In this document: positions 1-6,801 of the stretch, piece by piece
Position numbering within the stretch: position 1 is the first letter of the stretch
How the letters are laid out: each line of letters begins with the position of its first letter
Origin: JANXDG01 sp964521665
GTDB lineage: Bacteria; Elusimicrobiota; Endomicrobiia; DTEH01
Assembly (NCBI GenBank): GCA_964521665.1
Contig: CAZFSG010000032.1
Coordinates: 1-15,092 of the forward strand
Reading direction: 5' to 3'
DNA: 15,092 nucleotides
Notes under the pieces: model-generated
Databases searched by the model: none
The model's input: the letters and a program-made list of their open reading frames with translations, nothing else
What the model was told of the DNA's origin: nothing
Made by a program: the position numbers and the translations under genes

Positions 1-888
1 ACCTTTGTTTGAAAATTTTAGAATTTTAAAATCACAACTTAAAAACTTATTTATTTCAAAACCAATTTTTTCTAACAATATTTCATCAAGGTCAGAATTT
101 CTATAAAACGCAACTATTGTTGAACCAGAACCGCTTAACATACAACATAATGCCTTATTCTTTAGACAAATTTTAAAAACTTTGTCCATATATGGCATAA
201 GTTTTTTTCTATATGGCTGGTGTAAAAAATCTTTTGTTGCAAATTTTAAAAATTCATATTTTTTTGTAATTATTGAAGAAACTAATAATGCTACATTAGA
301 AATGTTTTTTACTGCTTTTTTAAACTCTATATTTTTAGGTAAAACTTTTCTCGCTTTTTCTGTAGAAATTTTTTTGTCAGGAATAATTGTTAAAACAACT
401 AAATCTTTAGGTATCTGAAGTTTTATAAATCTAATTTTGTCATCATCTACACTACTTACACATAAACCGCCATACATCGCTGCTACAACATTGTCAGGAT
501 GTCCTTCAAGTTCTACAGCAACTTTTAACATTTCGTATTCAGACAACACCTCACCACATAAAATATTTCCTGCTAACACTCCCGCAGTATACGCTGTTGC
601 TGATGAACCTAATCCACGTTGTAACGGAATATTATTTTTTATATAAATTTCTAATGGTGGAATTTCTGTTTTACATAAATCAAAAACTTTTTTTATTGCT
701 TTGTAAACATAGTTTTTTTCATCCTTTGGTATATCTTCAATATCCACTCCTTCAGCATCTATTCTAAGTTTATATTTACTATTTGGTAGAACATTTATTT
801 CAAACTCGTTATACAATGATAACGCAGCAGATAAACAATCAAATCCAGGACCTAAATTTGCTGTCGTAGCTGGTATTTTTATCTTCAT
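1..888 (-). CDS. thrB: Homoserine kinase (3' end just beyond the window)
   Basis: GHMP-family kinase that phosphorylates L-homoserine with ATP to O-phosphohomoserine, the step before threonine synthase; cytoplasmic. I translated 296 open codons from the ATG at 888 to the left window edge. Visible motifs are the N-terminal PATTANLGPGFDC, the ATP-binding loop QRGLGSSATA (about residues 94-103), EGHPDNVVAA and the C-terminal glycine loop LSGSGST. The last visible residues, KILKFSNKG, resemble the normal C-terminal end of ThrB, so only a few codons are probably missing. The start codon overlaps the thiC stop as ATGA, so translation is probably coupled to thiC. No good Shine-Dalgarno site precedes it. 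Identification is firm; the stop codon is not visible. Confidence 0.93.
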   Translation of the reverse strand, partial: MKIKIPATTANLGPGFDCLSAALSLYNEFEINVLPNSKYKLRIDAEGVDIEDIPKDEKNYVYKAIKKVFDLCKTEIPPLEIYIKNNIPLQRGLGSSATAYTAGVLAGNILCGEVLSEYEMLKVAVELEGHPDNVVAAMYGGLCVSSVDDDKIRFIKLQIPKDLVVLTIIPDKKISTEKARKVLPKNIEFKKAVKNISNVALLVSSIITKKYEFLKFATKDFLHQPYRKKLMPYMDKVFKICLKNKALCCMLSGSGSTIVAFYRNSDLDEILLEKIGFEINKFLSCDFKILKFSNKG

Positions 889-2171
889 AATCCAATTTTT
901 GTTGACTCACGCATCGCACAATATGAACCACACATTGAACAAACTTTTCTTGTTTTACTTACAATTTTTTTTCGTTCTTCTGAAAATTTAATTTTATCTA
1001 AAACAAACTTCTGTTGTTGACCCCAGTTAAGTTTTTTTCTTGCTTTTGACATTTCAAAATCTATTAAATCATCTTTATATTTTTTTCTTTTAGCAATATC
1101 AGCAGCATGTGCTGCTATCCTTGCTGAAATAACACCTAAATAAACATCTTGTGGTTCAGGTAATCTAAGATGTTCCGCTGGAGTCACGTAACAAATAAAA
1201 TCAGCTCCTGCTGTTGCAGCAATTGCTGCTCCTATTGCAGAATTTATATGGTCATACCCAGCTGCAATATCTGTCACAAGCGGCCCTAAAAGATAAAATG
1301 GTTTCCCACCAGAAAGTTTTTTTTCTAATTTTACATGTTCTTCAATAGTATCTATTGGCATATGGCCAGGTCCTTCAATCATAACCTGCACTGATTCTTT
1401 ATTTGCTATCTTTGACAACTCAGCTAAAGTTTTTAGTTCAGCAATTTGTGCTTCATCGTTTGCATCAGCAAGACAACCCGGTCTTAACCCATCACCTAAA
1501 CTTAATGTTAAATTATATTTTTTAGCTATTTTTAATAACCTATCAAAATGTTCATATAAAGGATTTTCAGCATTATTTTTTATGACCCATTCTGCTAAAA
1601 ACGCACCACCTCGACTCACAATCCCACAAACACGTCTATGTTTTTTTAAAATCTCAATATTTTTTTTAGTAACGCCACAATGAACTGTTATAAAATCAAC
1701 ACCATCTTCTGCATGTTTTTCAATAACTTCAAAAATATGTTCAACAGAAATATCTTTTATTGATCTTTTTTTTCTCAAAGTTTCACAAACAACCTGATAT
1801 ATTGGCACACTACCAACAGGTACAGGTGAGTGTTCAATTATCACTTTTCTTATATAATCAATATTACCACCGGTTGATAAATCCATTATAGTATCAGTTT
1901 TCGCTTTAACAGCTGCTTCAAGCTTTTCAAGTTCAAATTTTATATCTACAAGATCAGGCGAGGTCCCAATATTAGCATTAACTTTTGTTCTTAAATTTTT
2001 TCCTACAGCAACAACCTTTGCTGAAGATTTTACATTTTTTAAAATGACAACTTTACCAGATAAAATATCGGTTATCAACTCTTGAAGAGAAACTTTTTCT
2101 TCATCTACAATTTTTTTAAGTAATTTAAAAACATTTCTATCTTTTAGTTTTATTTGTTCAATTATAGTCAT
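885..2171 (-). CDS. thiC: Phosphomethylpyrimidine synthase ThiC, short form
   Basis: Radical-SAM [4Fe-4S] enzyme that rearranges aminoimidazole ribotide (AIR) into HMP phosphate, the pyrimidine half of thiamin. At 428 aa it is the short form lacking the N-terminal extension of the roughly 600-aa proteobacterial enzymes. Family blocks in order: KVNANIGTSP, DTIMDLSTGGNI, the ITVHCGVT block, VSRGGAF, LSLGDGLRPGC, IEGPGHMPID, GPLVTDIAAGYDHI and YVTPAEHLRLP. The C-terminal cluster motif is C411-x2-C414-x3-C418 (CSMCGSYC), one residue tighter than the CX2CX4C I know from E. coli-type ThiC. An AAGGA ribosome site lies about 7 nt upstream of the ATG (2178-2183). The upstream gap carries a possible promoter but no recognisable TPP riboswitch. 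Its stop overlaps the thrB start. Confidence 0.96.
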   Translation of the reverse strand: MTIIEQIKLKDRNVFKLLKKIVDEEKVSLQELITDILSGKVVILKNVKSSAKVVAVGKNLRTKVNANIGTSPDLVDIKFELEKLEAAVKAKTDTIMDLSTGGNIDYIRKVIIEHSPVPVGSVPIYQVVCETLRKKRSIKDISVEHIFEVIEKHAEDGVDFITVHCGVTKKNIEILKKHRRVCGIVSRGGAFLAEWVIKNNAENPLYEHFDRLLKIAKKYNLTLSLGDGLRPGCLADANDEAQIAELKTLAELSKIANKESVQVMIEGPGHMPIDTIEEHVKLEKKLSGGKPFYLLGPLVTDIAAGYDHINSAIGAAIAATAGADFICYVTPAEHLRLPEPQDVYLGVISARIAAHAADIAKRKKYKDDLIDFEMSKARKKLNWGQQQKFVLDKIKFSEERKKIVSKTRKVCSMCGSYCAMRESTKIGL

Positions 2172-2177
2172 AAATTA

Positions 2178-2183
2178 ATCCTT
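2178..2183 (-). promoter_or_regulatory. Shine-Dalgarno site of thiC
   Basis: Reading on the minus strand, AAGGAT precedes the thiC ATG with a spacer of about 6-7 nt. Most downstream operon genes here have no such site, so it supports both the chosen start and independent initiation of thiC. Confidence 0.6.
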
Positions 2184-2199
2184 AAAGTTTTATAGAATG

Positions 2200-2239
2200 A
2201 GGTTTTTTGTTTATACTAAAAACCTTTGTATAAATTCAA
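2200..2239 (-). promoter_or_regulatory. Candidate thiC promoter with a centred inverted repeat
   Basis: On the minus strand a TTGAAT -35-like box (2234-2239) is followed after 18 nt by a TATAAA -10-like box (2210-2215). An inverted repeat, AGGTTTTT (2200-2207) and AAAAACCT (2218-2225) with a 10-nt centre, is centred exactly on the -10 box, as an operator would be. There is no T-run after the stem in the transcribed direction, so it is a poor terminator. AT-rich sequence produces such boxes by chance, so this is tentative. Confidence 0.3.
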
Positions 2240-2259
2240 CAAAAAGATGTAATTTTATC

Positions 2260-2976
2260 CTAATAACTTCTACTCCATTTTGTAAGAGTTGTTTTAAACA
2301 ATTCTATTATTTTTTTATTTGTTTGTTTATTTATTTCTCGATGTGTTATTTCAGGAAATATTTTTATCCTCACATCATTTTGTGGTACAACTTTTCCAAT
2401 ATCTTTTATAATTTTTCCAATACTTAAAAAATCTGTTTTGACACAAATTGGAACAATACTTAACCCAAACCTTTCTACTAGTTTTACTGCTAAAGAACTA
2501 AATTTGTTCTCATTAATTTCTATACTTCGTGTTGCTTGTGGAAATACTACAAGCGAAATTTTATTATCAAACAAAAATTTTGCCTGTGATAAAACAACAG
2601 CAAAATCTTTTTTTGCATGTTTCCTACTTACAACAATTGGATTAAGAAATTTTATCATTCTATTAAAAAATGGATAGTAAAGTAAACTTTTTTTAATAAC
2701 AAATGTAAATTTTAGAAATTTTCCTATTATACCACCAAATATAAGTGTCTCTAAACTACTCATATGGTTTGAAACGAACACCACTGGTGGTACAATTTTC
2801 TCAAGTACTTCTTTTCCTTCTATTCTAACTTTTGCACCACATCTTTCTACTAACTTAAGAATTTGTTCTGAATAATAAACATATCTCCCCCAACTGTATT
2901 TTCCAAAAAGATATTCTACATATGCAGACAAAATTATTAATATCAAGTTAAAATAAAAATACAAAGTTATAATCAT
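2260..2976 (-). CDS. PlsC-type 1-acylglycerol-3-phosphate acyltransferase
   Basis: LPLAT-family membrane acyltransferase, most likely transferring an acyl chain to lysophosphatidate to give phosphatidate for phospholipid synthesis. The 238-aa protein begins with a hydrophobic segment (about residues 2-24) that should anchor it to the inner membrane. Motif I is NHMSSLE (residues 70-76), an H-x4-E version of the usual H-x4-D. Motif III is FPQATRS (145-151) in place of FPEGTRS. Both variants occur together in a subfamily I recognise, so they need not mean loss of activity. VPICVKTDF and KDIGKV are further family blocks. It lies between thiE and thiC with gaps of 59 and 88 nt and has no clear ribosome site. 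Transfer to another lysolipid or LPS precursor is possible. Confidence 0.85.
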   Translation of the reverse strand: MIITLYFYFNLILIILSAYVEYLFGKYSWGRYVYYSEQILKLVERCGAKVRIEGKEVLEKIVPPVVFVSNHMSSLETLIFGGIIGKFLKFTFVIKKSLLYYPFFNRMIKFLNPIVVSRKHAKKDFAVVLSQAKFLFDNKISLVVFPQATRSIEINENKFSSLAVKLVERFGLSIVPICVKTDFLSIGKIIKDIGKVVPQNDVRIKIFPEITHREINKQTNKKIIELFKTTLTKWSRSY

Positions 2977-3035
2977 ACTATTGTAAAGACAAATTAATAT
3001 AAAACGTCTATGTGTGTATTGAATTTACCACCTGT

Positions 3036-3662
3036 TTACTTTATTAATTTCAACTTATTTACAATTTCACTGTTTAAATCTTTCAATACGCTTATAACAG
3101 CTACTGCATCAACCTTTGTATTTTTAACAAGTTCTATATTATTCTGATTTATTCCACCTATTGCTACAACAGGTATTTTCTTTTTCTCAGCAAGAAGTTT
3201 AACTTTTCTAACTACATTTATTCCTATCGGTTGATACTCAGATTTTGTCTCTGTTGGAAACACAGGACCTATGGCTATATAATCCAAAGGCAATTTTAAC
3301 GCTTTCATTGCTTGTTCTATAGAATGTGTAGAATGTCCAATAATAAAATCTTTTAATTTCAATCTTTCAACAATACTCCTTGCTTTTTCAACAGGTAAGT
3401 CATCTTGTCCTAAATGTACACCATCAGCATTAACTAATATCGCTATATCAATACGGTCGTTTATAACAAATGGTATTTTATATCTTGTTAAAATTTTTTT
3501 TATTTCTACTGCTGTGTTATAAAAAAATTTATCAGATTTATTTTTAATTCTTAACTGAACAATATCTGGTGCGAACTTACAAAGTTGTTTTACAAACTTT
3601 TTGTATTCCTTAATTGTATCAAATTCAGGTAAGATACAATACAATCCTTTTATTTTTATCAT
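3036..3662 (-). CDS. thiE: Thiamine-phosphate synthase ThiE
   Basis: TIM-barrel enzyme that condenses HMP pyrophosphate with hydroxyethylthiazole phosphate to thiamin phosphate, releasing pyrophosphate; cytoplasmic. The 208-aa protein has normal length and every hallmark: VQLR (35-38), VINDR (66-70), GVHLGQDD (81-88), GHSTH (109-113), IGPVFPTETK (131-140), VAIGGI (166-171) and AVISVL near the C-terminus. These supply the pyrophosphate and Mg2+ contacts. Its ATG overlaps the thiD2 stop by 4 nt (ATGA) and no Shine-Dalgarno site is visible, which implies translational coupling to thiD2, its predicted partner in the preceding step. Confidence 0.96.
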   Translation of the reverse strand: MIKIKGLYCILPEFDTIKEYKKFVKQLCKFAPDIVQLRIKNKSDKFFYNTAVEIKKILTRYKIPFVINDRIDIAILVNADGVHLGQDDLPVEKARSIVERLKLKDFIIGHSTHSIEQAMKALKLPLDYIAIGPVFPTETKSEYQPIGINVVRKVKLLAEKKKIPVVAIGGINQNNIELVKNTKVDAVAVISVLKDLNSEIVNKLKLIK

Positions 3663-4066
3663 AAAATTTTTTTAATTACATATTTTTCAATATCATATAC
3701 TTTATATCTTAATTTTTTAACTTCAGAAATTTTTTTAATATCAACAAGTTTTGCAATCTCTTCTAACACTCGGAAAGATTCTGTAGCTCGATGAAAGTTT
3801 GACACCACAAGTTGTTTAATATTTTTATACGATTTTTCTTCTACAGTTCTGCCAGGGTCAATTTTACTTGAACGTTGTAGCACAGTTTGTGGATAAAACT
3901 CTTCAAAAAGTTTTACTATTTTATGTCTGATACTTCTCAATGTCTTATATATTTTGTCTTCTTTATAAACAAACCTTAAAACTTCCTCAACTACACGTAA
4001 TCCTTCTGTAATACGATTTATGTTCGCATCTATTAATCTCAAAATTTCTTTTTTTATTTTATACAT
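3659..4066 (-). CDS. thiD2: ThiD2-type HMP-phosphate kinase (stand-alone)
   Basis: Small alpha-helical protein of the ThiD2 family. The family is known as the N-terminal half of some ThiE fusions and has been reported as a monofunctional kinase converting HMP-P to HMP-PP. The 135-aa sequence shows the duplicated signature: LIDANINRITEGLRVVEE (11-28) in the first half and NFHRATESFRVLEEIAKL (90-107) in the second. Between them lie RSIRHKI and the polar loop SSKIDPGRT (66-74), which probably forms the phosphate-binding site. Here it is a separate gene joined to thiE by an ATGA overlap instead of a fusion. Its start lies 8 nt inside rfaE2 and has no Shine-Dalgarno site. No classical ThiD is in the window. 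The family call is firm; the kinase role is by homology. Confidence 0.88.
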   Translation of the reverse strand: MYKIKKEILRLIDANINRITEGLRVVEEVLRFVYKEDKIYKTLRSIRHKIVKLFEEFYPQTVLQRSSKIDPGRTVEEKSYKNIKQLVVSNFHRATESFRVLEEIAKLVDIKKISEVKKLRYKVYDIEKYVIKKIL

Positions 4067-4511
4067 TTTTAATTTTTTTAATTAACTCTGTTGTTGAAAA
4101 ACCTTTTACAAGATCTATTCTTACAATTTTTGGCACAATTCCCCAACCTACAATATCTTTAAGTTTATAATCTTTACCTTTTATTACAACATCAGGTTTT
4201 ATTTCTGTTATAAGTTTATATGGTGTATCTTCATCAAACAGTACTACATAGTCAACATATTTTATACTATCCAAAATTTCTGCACGAGCATTTTGTGGAT
4301 TTATTGGTCTATCTTTCCCTTTAATCCTTTTTATAGAACTATCTGTATTCAATCCTACAATTAAAACATCACCATATCTTTTTGCCTTTTTCAATAAAGT
4401 AATATGCCCTTTATGAAGTATATCAAAACAACCGTTTGTAAAAACAATTTTTTTATTTTGTTGTTTAAGTTTTTTAACAATAGTTTTTATTTTTTTTAAT
4501 GATACAATCAT
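4059..4511 (-). CDS. rfaE2: D-glycero-beta-D-manno-heptose 1-phosphate adenylyltransferase
   Basis: Nucleotidyltransferase that adenylylates heptose 1-phosphate to ADP-D-glycero-beta-D-manno-heptose for the LPS inner core. At 150 aa it equals the C-terminal domain of bifunctional HldE, so this is the split form. It carries the cytidylyltransferase core TNGCFDILHKGH (25-36, with the HxGH nucleotide-binding motif), VGLNTDSSIKRIKG, RPINPQNARAE, and the C-terminal GFSTT (137-141) typical of this family. It lies 6 nt after gmhA, which acts earlier in the same pathway, and overlaps thiD2 by 8 nt. The matching kinase domain (RfaE1), the phosphatase GmhB and the epimerase are not in the window; the PfkB kinase at 11886-12806 belongs to another subfamily. 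Confidence 0.92.
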   Translation of the reverse strand: MIVSLKKIKTIVKKLKQQNKKIVFTNGCFDILHKGHITLLKKAKRYGDVLIVGLNTDSSIKRIKGKDRPINPQNARAEILDSIKYVDYVVLFDEDTPYKLITEIKPDVVIKGKDYKLKDIVGWGIVPKIVRIDLVKGFSTTELIKKIKNV

Positions 4512-4517
4512 AGAAAA

Positions 4518-5093
4518 TTAACCAAAAATTGTTTGTTCTACTAAATCACAGATGATATGTATAATTGTTATATGCGCTTCTTGTATTCTCGGTGTGTCAT
4601 AAGAAGGAACACAAATACAATAATCAACCAAATTTTTTATCTCTCCACCATCTCCACCTGTCAATGCAACTGTTACACAACCAATTTTTTTTGCAACTTC
4701 TATTGCTTTTATTACATTTTTTGACTTACCACTTGTTGTAATACCAATCACTACATCACCTTGTTTAGCACAAGATTCAAGTTGCCTACTAAAAACTATT
4801 TCATACCCATAATCATTTCCTAACGCAGTAAGTGTAGAAACATTTGTGTTTAACGATATTGCTTCTAAAGGTTTCCGTTCTTTTTTATATCTTCCTATGA
4901 GTTCTGCAACCATATGTTGAGCATCAGCAGCAGATCCGCCATTGCCAAAAACTATTACTTTTTTATTATTTTTATACACATCAATTATATGTTGTACAAC
5001 TTTTGATATAATTTCGATCTGTTGCTTATTTTCAACCAATAATTGTTTTATTTTTATACTTTCGTTTAACAATTTTATAATTTGTTGTTCCAT
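4518..5093 (-). CDS. gmhA: Phosphoheptose (sedoheptulose 7-phosphate) isomerase
   Basis: SIS-domain isomerase converting sedoheptulose 7-phosphate to D-glycero-D-manno-heptose 7-phosphate, the first step of ADP-heptose synthesis; cytoplasmic. The 191-aa length is normal. Motifs: GNGGSAADAQHMVAEL with the zinc-binding His, the phosphate-binding TSGKSKN, LTGGDGGEI, and IQEAHITIIHIICDLVE, which supplies catalytic Glu and His. It is the first gene of the leftward run. An AAGGTG ribosome site sits about 6 nt before the ATG (near 5100-5106), and a candidate promoter lies 65-92 nt upstream of the start. The immediate downstream neighbour, rfaE2, acts later in the same pathway. Confidence 0.96.
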   Translation of the reverse strand: MEQQIIKLLNESIKIKQLLVENKQQIEIISKVVQHIIDVYKNNKKVIVFGNGGSAADAQHMVAELIGRYKKERKPLEAISLNTNVSTLTALGNDYGYEIVFSRQLESCAKQGDVVIGITTSGKSKNVIKAIEVAKKIGCVTVALTGGDGGEIKNLVDYCICVPSYDTPRIQEAHITIIHIICDLVEQTIFG

Positions 5094-5118
5094 AAGTTTT
5101 CACCTTTGTAAAAATAAA

Positions 5119-5150
5119 GTTTTTTTGTTTATAAATTTTATCAAAAAAAC
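5119..5150 (-). promoter_or_regulatory. Hairpin in the gmhA leader
   Basis: A perfect 9-nt inverted repeat, GTTTTTTTG (5119-5127) and CAAAAAAAC (5142-5150), separated by 14 nt. If transcription starts near 5150, this stem forms the extreme 5' end of the leader, upstream of the AAGGTG ribosome site. It could protect the transcript end or be chance in AT-rich DNA. Confidence 0.25.
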
Positions 5151-5157
5151 AAAAACG

Positions 5158-5185
5158 ATTATTTTTGTTTTTCTATCTCTGACAA
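5158..5185 (-). promoter_or_regulatory. Candidate sigma70-type promoter of the gmhA operon
   Basis: On the minus strand TTGTCA (5180-5185; five of six to consensus) is followed after 16 nt by AATAAT (5158-5163; five of six). The predicted transcript start near 5150 leaves a leader of about 57 nt before gmhA. This is the best-matching promoter I see in the window, but it rests on pattern matching alone. Confidence 0.4.
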
Positions 5186-5313
5186 TCCTTTTACTACGAT
5201 GTATTCAGAAATTATTAAAATACCAAATCTATTACTCGTTTTCAATATTGACGAATTTATTTATAAAAGCGATGGAATCGTGTTATCTGCTGTATTGTTT
5301 GTTTCTTTTCTTA

Positions 5314-5465
5314 AGATGAATGTCTTTGGATAAATGTTTATGGGGATGATGCCATTTGGTGCAATAGTATGTGGTAGTTTAGCAGATTTAATAACACCAC
5401 AATTAATACTTTTATCATTTTCTGTTACATTAATATTATGTGCTTTATTTTTAATTGAAACCTAA
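5314..5465 (+). pseudogene. Decayed C-terminus of an MFS exporter
   Basis: Forty-three codons from 5334 to the TAA at 5463-5465 read as a hydrophobic piece with MGMMPFGAIVCGSLADL followed by a second hydrophobic stretch ending LFLIET. This matches the last two membrane helices of EntS/MFS_3-type drug or siderophore exporters, where RGRVMSLY precedes a GxxPxG...aGxLAD segment. Just upstream, in another frame, LR-stop-MSL (5311-5328) fits the degraded RGRVMSL loop, so a frameshift of about 4 nt, an in-frame stop and loss of two or so residues separate the parts. I cannot trace the rest of the transporter in 5151-5310. The remnant runs into the pdp promoter region and its stop lies 28 nt before the pdp ATG. 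Confidence 0.55.
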
Positions 5466-5483
5466 ACAAAAATTTTGTATATG
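5455..5483 (+). promoter_or_regulatory. Candidate pdp promoter (near-leaderless transcript)
   Basis: TTGAAA (5455-5460; five of six to the -35 consensus), a 17-nt spacer, then TATATG (5478-5483; four of six). The predicted start near 5490 would leave only a few nucleotides before the pdp ATG at 5494, which would explain the missing Shine-Dalgarno site. The boxes overlap the tail of the MFS remnant. Confidence 0.3.
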
Positions 5484-5493
5484 TTTTACCTCT

Positions 5494-6798
5494 ATGAGAA
5501 TGTATGATCTAATACTTAAGAAACGAAATAAACAAAAACTTACTAAAGAAGAAATTGAGTTTATTATCTCTGGATATACAAAAGGTGACATTCCTGACTA
5601 CCAAATATCTGCGTTTTTAATGGCAGTATATTTTAACGGGATGGATTCAGAAGAACTTTTGTATCTCACACAAAGTATGACTTTCTCAGGTAAAGTTTTT
5701 GACCTTTCATCAATTGATAAACCAAAAATTGATAAACATTCAACAGGCGGTGTTGGTGATGGTGTTTCTTTATCATTAGCACCGATTGTTGCAAGTTGTG
5801 ATATTTGTGTCCCAATGATTTCAGGTCGTGCTTTAGGACATACTGGTGGAACCTTAGATAAACTTGAATCAATACCTGGATTTAGAGTCGTTCTTTCAGA
5901 AGAAGAATTTATTAACCAACTTAAAAAAATAGGTGTTGTCATAGCAAGCCAAACTGAAAATTTTGTCCCTGCTGATAAAAAACTTTATGCTTTACGTGAT
6001 ACAACAGCAACAGTTGATTCTATACCACTTATTGCTTCCTCAATTATGAGCAAAAAACTTGCCGAAGATATTGACGGATTACTATTAGATGTAAAAACAG
6101 GCAATGGTGCATTTATGGAAAAAATGGACGATGCTGTAAAACTTGCAGAAACAATGATTGATATTGGCAAAAAGTTTGGTAAAAAAGTTGCTGCATTGAT
6201 CACAGATATGAACCAACCATTAGGAGAATATATTGGTAATGCGTTAGAAATTTATCAAACGATAAAAATTTTGAATAACGAAGGTCCTAAGGATATAACA
6301 GAACTTGTGATAATTGAATCAGCAAAAATGTTACAACTTGCTGGAATAGAAAAAAATTTTGTTTCAGCAAAGAAAAAAGTTATTAACCAAATTGTTTCTG
6401 GCAAAGCATTACAAAAGTTTAAAGAACTCATTGAATTTCAACATGGTGACACAAAATTAATTGATAAACCAAAAATTTTGTTACAAACAAAATATTGTGA
6501 ACCTGTTTTATCTCAAACTGAAGGATATGTTTCTTTTATAAACACAAAACTTGTAGGTATAGCATGTTGTGTTTTAGGTGGTGGCCGACAAAAACTTGGT
6601 GATAAAATTGACTATTCGGTTGGTATGAAAATTGTCAAAAAACTGAATGACTATGTTGAAAAAGGTGAACCTTTGGTATATATTTACTTTAATGATAAAC
6701 AAAAGTTTGAACAAGCAAAAAATATAGTTCTTAATGCATACAAAATTTCGTCAAAAAAAACTGTTAAACCAAAACTTATACATAAAGAGATTTGTTAA
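5494..6798 (+). CDS. pdp: Pyrimidine-nucleoside (thymidine) phosphorylase
   Basis: Phosphorolyses thymidine and, in Pdp-type enzymes, uridine and deoxyuridine to the free base and (deoxy)ribose 1-phosphate; cytoplasmic dimer. I chose the ATG at 5494 (MRMYDLILKKR), where family members begin, over the TTG at 5455, whose 13 extra residues lack family support and overlap a promoter-like sequence. That gives 434 aa, the usual length. Motifs: KHSTGGVGD for phosphate binding, the family signature SGRALGHTGGTLDKLES, VKTGNGAFM near the metal site of the Pdp group, and a C-terminal domain with GGGRQKLGDKIDYSVG. Three nucleotides separate its stop from recJ, so the two are almost certainly cotranscribed. 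Thymidine-only specificity cannot be ruled out. Confidence 0.94.
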   Translation: MRMYDLILKKRNKQKLTKEEIEFIISGYTKGDIPDYQISAFLMAVYFNGMDSEELLYLTQSMTFSGKVFDLSSIDKPKIDKHSTGGVGDGVSLSLAPIVASCDICVPMISGRALGHTGGTLDKLESIPGFRVVLSEEEFINQLKKIGVVIASQTENFVPADKKLYALRDTTATVDSIPLIASSIMSKKLAEDIDGLLLDVKTGNGAFMEKMDDAVKLAETMIDIGKKFGKKVAALITDMNQPLGEYIGNALEIYQTIKILNNEGPKDITELVIIESAKMLQLAGIEKNFVSAKKKVINQIVSGKALQKFKELIEFQHGDTKLIDKPKILLQTKYCEPVLSQTEGYVSFINTKLVGIACCVLGGGRQKLGDKIDYSVGMKIVKKLNDYVEKGEPLVYIYFNDKQKFEQAKNIVLNAYKISSKKTVKPKLIHKEIC

Positions 6799-6801
6799 AA
6801 A

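Noticed and set aside
182..646. Plus-strand open frames over thrB
   Set aside because: Shadows of homoserine kinase, whose motifs are clear on the minus strand.
2172..2259. TPP riboswitch upstream of thiC
   Set aside because: No CTGAGA or ACCTGATCTGGATAATGCC-like THI-box core on the minus strand here or in the gmhA leader.
4942..5319. 125-codon plus-strand frame across the gmhA start
   Set aside because: Its first half is antisense to gmhA; its end (LFLFLR) may touch the MFS remnant, but no transporter can be read through it.
5118..5333. 72-codon plus-strand frame in the gmhA-pdp spacer
   Set aside because: No start codon until late, no ribosome site, no family; overlaps the gmhA promoter and leader.
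5455..5493. TTG start for pdp giving a 447-aa protein
   Set aside because: The extra 13 residues have no family counterpart; the ATG at 5494 begins the standard MRMYD N-terminus.
5598..5942. Antisense open frames within pdp
   Set aside because: Mirror the strong codon bias of pdp; no start context or family.
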